Shown piece after piece: positions 54,791 to 64,000 of a stretch of 64,000 bases of DNA. The stretch lies in NCBI RefSeq assembly GCF_921293095.1, contig NC_060251.1, forward strand, positions 60,653,585-60,717,584, read 5' to 3'. Position 1 is the first letter of the stretch, and every line of letters starts with the position of its first letter. The notes beneath the pieces are model-generated. The model did no database searches and was not told the origin of the DNA. It saw only the letters and a program-made list of their open reading frames with translations. The translations under genes were made by a program, and so were the position numbers. This DNA comes from Ischnura elegans (taxonomy: Eukaryota; Arthropoda; Insecta; Odonata; Coenagrionidae).

Positions 54791-55521
54791 TAAATAATTA
54801 ATGCACCCTTTTTTAAATCTAATACAAAAATAATGACGTTAAAATCGTCCCCGATTATCTGACAAAATAAGGTATAATTCCAAAATAACGCTTAAAACCT
54901 GATATATTTCACAACCCAGTCAGATGGAGATTTGCATTTATCAGGGAATCGCAGTTTAGAGGAACTTCAAAGAAGAAACATGACCACAGTCCTTATTGCG
55001 AATATTACAACACAGGATTATGCATTCGGCCATTATTGCATGTTGACCATTTATTTGAGTTTGAGGTGTGCCCGGAAAAATGACTGCGGTAATGATATGT
55101 CCTCTTAATCGCAACTATAATCCTCTTCAAATATCTTTGCGACTGGCCTACTCGTGCAAACTCAGTATGTTTCGATCGGCATCGTGGCAGGAGGTGGGAC
55201 CTACGACACCAGGGGTGAGGGATGGGGGGAGAGAGAGGCGGGCGTTGCCATGTTTCCTCAAAAGACTTTGTCAGTGCATGGAAAAGAAAGACTCTCTTAA
55301 TAACCCTCTTCCGATTTGGCAACACAGCTAACTAACTAACGATGCGTACACCACAGAGAATTGAAAGAGACTGACTCCCTCTATCGCATTTTGGTTGGTT
55401 TTCAAGAAGTCACGTGACATCCACTCTCACCCCCCCCCAAATTTGGCCTGCCTCCCAGTCGCAAATATATTTTATAAATGAAACCTAACGTACCTCAAAA
55501 ATATCTATGAGATTGCTTCCA

Positions 55522-55683
55522 CTAACTATAAGATCGTTCCACAGGAGAGCTTGTTACTAACATTCTGACGTACGAGTTGAATGTAGTGAAACTTATTTGA
55601 AGCGTCAACTTTCGAGTGTGAACACGCAAATTCATGAGAGCTTGACGGAAAAATATCTCCTGCTCTGATTTTTCCTCGGACAT
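55522..55683 (-). CDS. Weak candidate 5' coding exon (53-codon ORF)
   Basis: The minus-strand ATG has A at -3 and opens MSEEKSEQEIFFRQALMNL, which looks protein-like, then runs to a TAG at 55522. It lies upstream of the first gene B exon found. Possible donors inside it (CTC|GTACGT, phase 2; TTA|GTAACA, phase 0) are either out of phase with that exon or weak, so I only flag it. Confidence 0.2.
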   Translation of the reverse strand: MSEEKSEQEIFFRQALMNLRVHTRKLTLQISFTTFNSYVRMLVTSSPVERSYS

Positions 55684-56227
55684 GCTGGTCTGCCCGAATG
55701 GCTTTCATGAATTGTCAAAGTTTAGACGTCACACCCTGAACATTACGAGATCGTGCTACGTCGAGTGGTTGGCGCAAGAAAATGCATTTCTTTTATGAAT
55801 TATCAAAGTTCAGAAGTTTCGCCTATGAACATTCTGGCAATCCGCCACATCGAGTTCACCGTAAAGAATATATTATAAAAGGACAAAGAACACAACAAAT
55901 TCTAAAACGAGCGTGTACATCGGTCCATATGTAGATCAACAACATACGGCCGTACAATAGAGAGTTAGTCCCGGTGGAAAACCTTAAAAACTTGCCCAAT
56001 ATGCGTCGGAAAATCCCGAATCGGTTATTAAAGCCTGAATCACACGATTATTTCTTCCATCCCTTCTAATGGACAACTCTAGCGATCGATCCAATAATGG
56101 CGGAAAAAATGACAATTTCACGCAATCTTTTTCTACGATGGCTCGAGGGATGGGTTTTCTATCCCTTTTTCCATCACTCGGCACGTCTTTTACCGTCGCT
56201 GAAACTATCGCTAGCATCGTCCTTCAG

Positions 56228-56475
56228 CAGTGGCGTAGCCAGGGGGGTTCGGACCCCCCCGAAATATAAAAAACGCAATTATTTCCCTTTATAAAAGAAA
56301 AAAATATTGAAAAATCATGAATTTAGGATATATATCTTTTCAACAAATGAAGTGATTTCGATTATGAAAAGTGTTAAAATTAGTTAAAACCCTCTACTTA
56401 GTACCTACCCTGTTTATCAAAAATTTCTCCCCTGGTATTGGACCCCCCCGAACGAAATTCCTAGCTACGTCACTG
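56228..56475 (+). mobile_element. hAT miniature element (CAGTGGCGTAGC family)
   Basis: The ends CAGTGGCGTAGCC and TAGCTACGTCACTG form a terminal inverted repeat. It has a perfect 8-bp TSD TCCTTCAG (56220-56227 and 56476-56483). The interior is AT-rich with GGACCCCCCCGAA boxes on both sides. Confidence 0.82.
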
Positions 56476-56624
56476 TCCTTCAGCCAATCAGAACGCACGG
56501 CCGCTAAAAGCGATTTTAACTTCAAGCTTGGCTTTTAATTCATAGCAGTGGTACAGGTAAAGTGACGGAAAAATTATCATTCCGGCTCCACGGTAAAACA
56601 AATTTAAAAGAATTCTAACGGAAA

Positions 56625-57003
56625 GTGGCAATGAAGAAATGGGAAGAAGACTGGCAAGAATCATCAAATGAAAGATGCACCCACCTAATCTTCCCAACCG
56701 TTGCCATTAGACAAAGTTTCAGTTTTCATACAAACTCAAAAACTACTCAAATCCTTAGTGGACATGGAAACTTTAGAGCGTATGAGAAGAGAATTACGAA
56801 AAGGTAAGATGGAAACTGCCCAGAATTCGGAGAAGAAGACACGGTTGTACTTAGAACTGAAGATTGCATTAGGTTCGAAACAAGAAGATACACAATTTTG
56901 AACCACATGTGGAAAATGGACAGAAATTTTGGGTCCATTATTAGAGAGGCACTAACATTCTCACCACGACTATTGCACACATTCTCCACACAGGCTCCTG
57001 ATT
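56625..57003 (+). mobile_element. R1-clade-like LINE C-terminal fragment
   Basis: The frame beginning at 56625 reads QILSGHGNFRAYEKRITKR, one TAA stop, then CPEFGEEDTVVLRTEDCIRF and LTFSPRLLHTFSTQAPD. This is the 'LSGHG.F..YL' and 'CP.CG.EDT..H...C.RF' signature at the end of R1-type ORF2 proteins, with its zinc-knuckle residues partly lost. Pseudogene. Confidence 0.66.
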
Positions 57004-57590
57004 AACATTATTTAGAAAATCCAGAAGTGAGAAGACAGAAGATTACTCTGAAGAGGAAGGAAGACGAAACTTCGAAGAAAGAAGAAGTAACTCTAGAAGG
57101 AAAGTAAAGAAGAGTCCGCAGGCCGCGATGTGGCATACCTTGCGGAAAATTTACGGTATTATTTGGTTTTCTGATTATCCCATTTTAGCAAATTCATTCA
57201 TTTAAATAAGAATTGTTTAGTTTTGAAATAAAGGGGGAGTAAGTTAAATAATGTGAACCCCCAAACATGTACTATCATCATTCCTGCCCACTCTCGAGTG
57301 GAGGGGACCAGTTAAGGAGAATGGAATACTCTGGAATTCAGACTTGAAATCTCATAACATTCCATTCTCCTGTTTTTTCGGCTCCACCGGCCGAGATGGA
57401 ATCTCGGACTTAGACCTATCAATACCTCAGAAGATGTACATACAAGAGAGCGTATAACGGCTAGCAGTCACCAAAAGCCGAAGCCAACATTGATACTCTA
57501 TCGTTCGTATAATAATGGGAAGTAAAATAAATAAATATTAATTAAGTAAAATAAAGTAAATAAAATTAAAGTAAAATAAATATTAATAGA

Positions 57591-57844
57591 CAGTGGCGCC
57601 GACTCCATGGGGCCTGAGCCCCCTCAAAAATTCGTTATGGGTGTGAGGAAAAAATGTGTCAGGCTTGTCGATTTTCCCCGGAGTGTCCAGATATCGAGAT
57701 TCGAGTTATCAGGGTTCTAATGTTGGTCATATGACTCTCTTCTAATATGCTTAAAAAAACTTAAAACTCACTACTTATAAAATTTCCCGGGGTAAGATCC
57801 CCGGTTTGGGCCCCCCCAATATTTTTTGTAAGTCGGCATCCCTG
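57591..57844 (+). mobile_element. hAT miniature element, family CAGTGGCGCCGACT, copy 4
   Basis: It has the same ends and interior as copies 1 and 2. The flanks TTAATAGA and TTTACAGA match at 6 of 8 positions, so this is probably an older insertion. Confidence 0.74.
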
Positions 57845-58189
57845 TTTACAGATAGATTTACAGATTGTTAAAAATCGTGGTATTTCACCATCTGCCCCAG
57901 AAGTAAATTTAAAGGAGATAAAATTCCCAATCGTAATAAACAACATGAAAAACAAGAGACACAAGAGTACTCAGTCAACCAAACAAATCACGCGATCCCG
58001 TATATATTTCTTTCAAGGGCGATACGTCTCAACCGAGACACGTTACACATTTTCCAACGGCATTATTAGACATTTTTTGATACGTAGAATTTTAAACTAC
58101 GTTACTTTTTAGAACGAAATTTCCGAGACCTTCACAAATTCAGATTCAAAAGTTCTTCTGTCTTCCAAGAAATTCTCCTCTGGGATCCA

Positions 58190-58700
58190 CACTATGCGTG
58201 GTTCCTCCCGCGCGATCCTCCTTTGCAACTTTTGAAATGGGAGTCGCTTGTTATTTTTTTCTGCGGACGTCGAGTTTGCGCAAAAACCTTGAATGACGTT
58301 CCCCTGGCGCAACACCGCCTCCTTTTATTAAAAAAAAGAAACAACGCCATTGCTACCACCGCACTTTTGTACGTCACCCACGGCAACTGTTCCCAACACG
58401 CCCCTCCCTCCCCCCCACCCCTCCGTATCACCTCATCCGTGAACCTCCCCCTCTACACGTACGCCCACCCGACATCCCACTCCCCCCTCCCACCAAAGAA
58501 CCTCCATCCCACTCCACTTTCCACCCACCGTGGCCGCAACACCGCTCTGCCCCGACCGGAGACTCAAAGCCGTGGTCGCTTCAACGCTTTTCCCCCTCTG
58601 CACTCTTCCGCCTTGCAAACCCACCGGGGAACGTGCCAAGGGAAACACCCGCTGGAGGCCGAGAGGCGCGACAATCCCATCGGCGCGGGTTCACTCTAGT
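58190..58700. promoter_or_regulatory. GC/CpG-rich block, possible promoter region
   Basis: This 500-bp stretch is much richer in C, G and CpG than its surroundings (for example GTCGAGTTTGCGCAAAAACC, then many CCCCTCC runs). It lies upstream of gene B on the minus strand, so it could hold its first exon or promoter, but I saw no transcription-start element and no phase-consistent first exon. The open frames here are compositional. Confidence 0.25.
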
Positions 58701-58748
58701 TTGCGGGCGAGCATTGCCATTGAACTCCGAATTATTAATCACGTGCAT

Positions 58749-58994
58749 CAGTGGCATAGCCAGGAATTTCGTTCGGGGGGGTCCAAAACCAGAGAGGTCC
58801 AGGGAAAATTTTTGAAAAAATGGGTACCAAGTAATTGAAAAATTCTCATGATCGAAAAAAACTTCATTTTTCAAACAAATCTTTGGTAAATTCATATTAT
58901 TTTTCAACATTCTATTTTATTTGATGATGAAGCAAAATAATTGTATTATTTTTCTGGGGCGGTGGTCCGGACTCTCCCCCTCGCTACGCCACTG
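58749..58994 (+). mobile_element. hAT miniature element (CAGTGGCRTAGCC family), second copy
   Basis: It begins CAGTGGCATAGCC and ends CGCTACGCCACTG. The flanks ACGTGCAT and ATGTGCAC are only a partial match. The inner GGGGGG boxes near both ends resemble those of 56228-56475. Confidence 0.7.
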
Positions 58995-58999
58995 ATGTG

Positions 59000-61900
59000 C
59001 ACCAAGCACCGTAATCACCAAGGGGAAGGCACGTATTAGGCACATAATTAACGGTTAAAACGTGAACAATACGGCCAGATCCGATGAAAAAATTCAATGC
59101 ATTAATATTAGTATGGAAATTTTATTTCCTCCTCACTAACACACTAATATTGACACCATCTCCTATTCTCTCACCAGTACAAGCAGAACCCGCGATACAC
59201 TCGTTGAGGTCACCAGCCCAGGGGCACCTCTCCTATGACATTACGTTTTTCAATACAGTTACATTCCGCAATGGCTGCCACAAAATCACTTCGAAGAAAT
59301 ATATCGATAATTAAATCCTAAAATTTGAAAAATTTTGCGAAAAATCAGCTGAAAATCGGAAGCAAAAGCCTACGAACTCGAAGCCATATTGATTATGCCC
59401 GTTTCGGTGTACTACATCAAATGCCATAAACTTCGGCACAACAAAAACGAAATTTAAAGCTTACATTATAAATTCGTAGTTTTCCGATGCGTGTGAATTG
59501 ACAGCAAATTCACAGTACAGACAACCCGCACACCATCCAAGTACCCCAAGAAGCAAATTTCTGACCAAGCTACTGCCGACGGGGTATTTGGGGACAAGAA
59601 GTTCAAAATTCAGAGATAATATAAACTGAGCGCTCGAGGTGGCTACAATGAAGCGCAGGGCTGAACGGTTTGCTGATTCAGTAGTTCGGGTTTACTAAGA
59701 ACCAGTATGCCGGTTCCAACTGAAGAAAAAACACCTATCCAACAGGAAAAAGCTTCTAAAACCTGAGCCACCCGAGCGCATTGCCAATGTCAAATTATAG
59801 CTACATCACACGCCACTGAAAGCCGTAGGTCCAGTCACGGCTTACAGACATGGTGGTGACCGGAGAATGAGAGTATGCTAGAAAGTTTACTCGTAAGGCA
59901 AATAACTAGTCAACAAGAAAAGAAGACAATAAGAAACAATTCTAAAATGAAGTCACAGATTCAATCTTAATGGTACCTGAAGATGGTAACGGGCAGCGAA
60001 ACCATATTTGGAAAGACTGCAATTTTGAGTAAAAGGGTTTGCTTTTCCTTTCCTCACAGGAGTATCATTTTCAACACGCACTTCAAAAAGTAATCAAAAT
60101 TAGATGGAAAACGCATCATACCGTGAAGGAAAGGAAAGATGGCTACGGAAGAGGTAAATAAATGCCAGCGTGATCGCTCTCCATGTCTCACGATTACAAC
60201 TTTCTAAAAAGAAGTGGATGAGTTGCTAGGGTAGGTGTGGGCTCCGATTCTAGCGTGCCTAAACGTTTTTAATCTAGGAAAATTGCCGACGATTCGGCCA
60301 GCCTTGCATTAGACTCAATATTTCCAACTACCAAGCTAAAGGTCTCCAGCCAAGGGAACACGTGTCCGGAGATTTGATGAACAAAAAGAAGCCAGCAGAT
60401 CGAGATAATTTTTCCCTGGCTCTTATGAACAATTTCTCCACCATTCCCCGATTACAGGCAGAAAACAACTCGGACGGAAAAACTTTAAAATAGTACACAA
60501 GAATCGGAAAAGTATTAAGAAAAAGAATCCACCATTTTAGACTTTCGAATGAGTACACTTTCTCTCTTGTTCTTCAATGAGTGCTGCGAGAAATCGGTAA
60601 GAAGAGTTTTATAAAAATAATAAACCGAGCGTGAAGAGGAAGGGTCACCAAGTTGGGTTTCTCCCACAGCTTATCTGTTCATAGCAGAAGCACGAGAGAA
60701 GCTTGAAAAGACAATCTACTACCTTGAGAAGACAAAGAAGAGGTAAAGCCAACCACACGATGATAAAACTAAGGAAACATCATACGGAAGGGAGTATCGG
60801 GCTAACAAGGTTAATCCTTTTAAAACCAAATAACAGAATAAATTAAAGTGTTTTCTACACAGGCATGAGAATCCATTGCCGATAAAAAAATTATAAATAA
60901 ACACAGTGAAGATAGCATGGGAAAAAGGGCCATTCTATCGTAAGAATATCCAGCGAATTGCCGGAAAATTTGGTTGGAAGGAAGGTTAAATATTAGCACC
61001 ATCTACGTCTGGAATGTTTTTACATACACCGATTATAAATGGATATATGTGGTTATAGAGAGATCGGAATCCTATGTAATTTGGTAGCCAAATGAGATAC
61101 TGAAACCATATGGCACGTACGTTCCTAGAACAGCAAAATAAAGAACTCTCAAGGGAGCCCAGAATAAAACATGAGACAACCTGGTCGGACGTACTTCAAG
61201 ACAATATGGCCTCGTCAGGGCAGTTTCCTACGGGAGAGGAAATGGGAGAAACTACATCAAAATGCTTCAGTTGAGGAAGAAGGCGCAAATAATAAAAAGC
61301 GCGAAAATGAAGAAATTAGCATAGGTGAAGGCAGAATAAGGGCGGACATTCTTCATCTAACTAACCTTAAGGTTAATGAATTGAAATAACATTCAATTTA
61401 CAAATTCAATTTATTAGAGACCTGGTAAATTTTGAGATTTCCAAGGAAAAGGGTCAAATAAGAAAGGGAATAAAATTACTGGAACTCCCCGGTAGAAAGG
61501 AGATTGCTAGTTAAAAATAGATCTACCTCCACGACCAGGTGAGAGCACTGCAATAGCAAATAAGAAAAATTAACTGCTATCACACAGGATCCAGATTACT
61601 TAAGGATTATTTGGTTAATTAAATTATTGAACCTCATACAGAAAACATAAATCATGCGCCAATTTCAAGAGTTCATTCACCATAAAAGAAACCCCGCTCT
61701 TAGGGTATCTGGAACTTGCTTTCCTCTGAGACAAGGCTGAAGCCCGAGGCAAATCCTCATGATTATCACTAACGCAAAAAGAAATCGCAATATTTTATTC
61801 ACGTTTTCAATGACGAGGAAATATAAAAAATTGACGCCAATTTTCCCCTGTTCCGCCATCCGAAGGCTAATGTTTCCCGTTTAGTCCTCATTACAGCTAT

Positions 61901-62130
61901 CAAACCTTGCGAGATTATGTCCAACAGATAACTTCGCAACCGTCCTTTGCACCTGCCTCGTGGAAAAAAGTCGGTCTCCCTTCCCTGTACGATTCCCGCA
62001 ACGCGAAAAAGAGTTTCGGATTTCACATGGGCACTGCAAATGAGTGAAGTGAAAATCTCTCAACCAAACACGGCGGGACATTTTGCAACTCCACTTGATT
62101 TTGGACAAAACGCCCAACCCGACGAATAGA
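59000..62130. other. No gene seen
   Basis: Moderately AT-rich. Open frames are all below about 80 codons without domain-like composition. It could be first-intron or intergenic sequence upstream of gene B. Confidence 0.45.
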
Positions 62131-62134
62131 ATAA

Positions 62135-62255
62135 CTCTAAGGCCAATGTAATACGCCTGCCAAACAGAAGTCGCGGATTCGAGTCCCGCCCAGGTAGGTT
62201 TACCCTATCCAGGCATGGTTGTTCGTGTACGTTTAATTGTTAAACGTTGAATACC
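62135..62255 (+). mobile_element. tRNA-derived SINE, family 1, second copy
   Basis: The B box GATTCGAGTCCC, then CAGGTAGGTTTACCCTATCC, GGCATGGTTGTTCGTG and AATTGTTAAA are colinear with the minus-strand copy at 45780-45940. The head is degenerate. Confidence 0.6.
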
Positions 62256-62259
62256 CCGA

Positions 62260-63368
62260 TATAAAATGGTCAACATAAGCTGAATTCGGTGGTTTGAGAA
62301 TGAAATAAAATAATGTAAATAAAATCTCCAAAATCGGTGTATCATTTGACTTCGTCCATCACCGTTTTAGCCCGAAAATTACCGAACATATTTTTTTTTC
62401 ATATTTTAGATGACAATTTTTCGGGTTAATACCGCAATCTAGTCCCCGTAGGTGTATGCTAACTCAACCGAGACATCGCATACTAAATATTACTTTCTGT
62501 CATAGCCTTTCGGACTGTTCCCCTCTTCGAAAATATTCTATTGCACCCCATTACCACCATAACTAATCTCACTATGTCAATTTGTATCTACTCAGCTTTC
62601 AGGTCTGTATTTAGAAATATCATTCGTATTTCATTTGTTCTCATCTTTGCCGACCTCATTCAAGAGTAATAAGTTCGATAATGTAGTTCGCATTAATTTG
62701 GATTACAAAAAATGTCAAATGGAGAAGTACGAGTGCTCTTGGGTACATTAATGATAATTTAAATCAGTTGCGTCACACGATTTCCAGATTTGCCTCCACA
62801 ATTTCCCCGTTATGAATGGAATGAGGGTGACGCAAACAAGTCGACATTTCTCCAGATACTAAAAATATTCCTAGAGATCACGACGTGAAAACGGAGAAGT
62901 AAATATCCGGGGTCCATAAATTCAACGTAGTTTACTTTAGAGCGGATGAAATTACACTATCGACAGCCCATCTCCCTGCATCCGTAGAGGCAATTTATGC
63001 GAGTCTCTGCGGTAAAGCAACGTGAAGGATACGGGAAATGGGAGCTTCGATCTTCGGATTTTATGCGAAAAGCGTGAATCACGGCCGATATAACTCCTCG
63101 CTCTCAAAACCATCCCTCTTCCGTCGCTGTACGAAAATACAACACGCCATCAGAAGGAGAAGAAAGGAAGTTGCCGTGGGATTTTCTCTCGCAATTACTT
63201 GATGCGGTGCCCCAAGTTTTTCTAGTGCATACATGCATGCATTAGCGAGGACGCAAAGAATGGAGACGGTCGAAATGTGAGCGTGGAGAAGAATGAAGAA
63301 GCTGAAGTGGACGGAGAGAAGAAGTGACGACGAAGTGTTAGGTACGGTGGGCGAGGAAAAGAAAATGC
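62260..63368. other. No gene seen
   Basis: No recognisable coding frame. The 104-codon minus-strand open frame at 63079-63393 overlaps the repeat body that starts at 63369 and is not convincing. Confidence 0.4.
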
Positions 63369-63885
63369 ATGAAACAAGTGACTTTGAACGCAACCACGCG
63401 CACGGGTGCTAAGTCATGCACCGAGGATGAGGGTTCGCCATAAAAAATATTTGGCTTAGCCGGGATACGAACCCGTTTCTCCCGATTGCCGATCAGGCGT
63501 ATTAGCCAGTTACTCTACCAAGCCATCTTCTCAAGACAAACTTTTACAAACGATGGGTTTTACCTAACCAGGCGTTGACGTCACAAGTCAACACTGTGGC
63601 ATTTGAATCGTAGGTCGTGCTTACTAAGCCACTGCCGGAGAAATTAAACCTTCTTTTTAACCGACAACGACGAATTTCAAAGCACTGCATGAAACAAATG
63701 ACTTTGAACGCAGTCACGCGCACGGATGCAATGTCATATACACCAAGGATAAAGTTCGCCATGAAAAAATAGGATGGCTTGGTGGTGAAACTGGCAAACA
63801 CGCCTACCAGTAATCGGGAGATCCGGGCTCGAATCGCGGCAAACCCCAATATTTTTTCATGGCAAACTTCATCGTTAGTATATAT
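63369..63885. repeat. Paired tRNA-like units with duplicated body
   Basis: A minus-strand tRNA-like unit (63451-63522; acceptor arms GGCTTGG and CTAAGCC, B box GGGTTCGTATCCC) and a plus-strand unit (63776-63844; GGCTTGGTGGTGAAACTGG, B box GGGCTCGAATCGC) lie 250 bp apart. The 90 bp to the left of each (TGCATGAAACAA, ACTTTGAACGCA, CACGCGCACGG) is directly repeated (63369-63455 and 63687-63775). The anticodon loops are abnormal, so I do not call functional tRNA genes. Confidence 0.58.
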
Positions 63886-63962
63886 CACGACTCGCTGCGC
63901 TGCGCGCGCTCGTTAAGGGGCTCCGCCCCTTAAAAACCCCGGGTCCGGCTTCGCCGTCTAGA
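63886..63962. other. GC-rich inverted segment
   Basis: CGCTGCGCTGCGCGCGCTCG is followed by the hairpin AAGGGGCTCCGCCCCTT and CCCCGGGTCCGGCTTCGCCG. Composition is unlike the surroundings. Function unknown; probably the start of another repeat that leaves the window. Confidence 0.4.
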
Positions 63963-64000
63963 TTTGTGATTCTTCGAAGAATTTTAGTTCGCATAATCTC

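Noticed and set aside
63451-63522. A functional tRNA gene on the minus strand
   Set aside because: The acceptor and T arms pair well, but the anticodon loop lacks U33 and a related unit lies 250 bp away inside repeated sequence. A SINE-type head is more likely.

Overview
The window is arthropod-type eukaryotic nuclear DNA, most likely from an insect with a repeat-rich genome. It is AT-rich, has long introns with GT..AG borders, and carries AATAAA polyadenylation signals. It is crowded with arthropod-style repeats: Penelope-like retroelements with GIY-YIG endonuclease, Jockey and R1-type LINE remnants, hAT, piggyBac and MULE-like miniature elements, and tRNA-derived SINEs. There is no prokaryotic gene organisation. 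I cannot name the species. All exon borders were read by eye from splice signals and reading-phase agreement, with no transcript or homology search.

Two multi-exon genes can be supported. Gene A (+ strand, 10801-24152) has six exons whose phases all agree (10801-11709, 13458-13549, 15415-15662, 16993-17320, 20461-23118, 24011-24152). It encodes a 1458-residue, low-complexity, Cys/Pro/Ser/Asp-rich protein of no family I recognise. The protein is built from several unrelated internal repeats and has two dynein-light-chain-like QT motifs. Gene B (- strand, 52541 down to about 40401, 5' end not found) has five consecutive exons, all phase 0. It encodes at least 768 residues of coiled coil alternating with Ser/Pro/Gly-rich disordered segments. 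Its C-terminal Arg/Pro/Ser-rich part carries an SRIP sequence of the EB1-binding SxIP type, so a microtubule plus-end or cytoskeletal role is inferred.

Weaker single-exon candidates lie at 4440-4561 (+), 6239-6482 (-, followed by a hAT miniature element), 30346-30751 (-), 31861-31929 (-), 39877-39931 (-) and 55522-55683 (-).

Layout. 1-10.6 kb holds repeats: a 1.84-kb long-TIR element, palindromes, hAT copies and LINE scraps. 10.8-24.3 kb is gene A, with a hAT miniature element 41 bp into intron 1, another in intron 1, an antisense Penelope-like element in intron 2, a further hAT-like element in the last long intron, and a second copy of its 3' end at 24.76 kb. 25-30 kb holds a piggyBac-type miniature element and a 652-bp TIR element. 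30-40 kb is AT-rich with a few isolated candidate exons. 40.4-52.5 kb is gene B, whose 6.9-kb intron contains a Penelope-like remnant split by a hAT miniature element with a perfect 8-bp target duplication. 52.6-64 kb holds diverged direct repeats, an R1-type LINE end, hAT miniature elements, a GC-rich block near 58.2-58.7 kb, and SINE-like units, some in inverted pairs.
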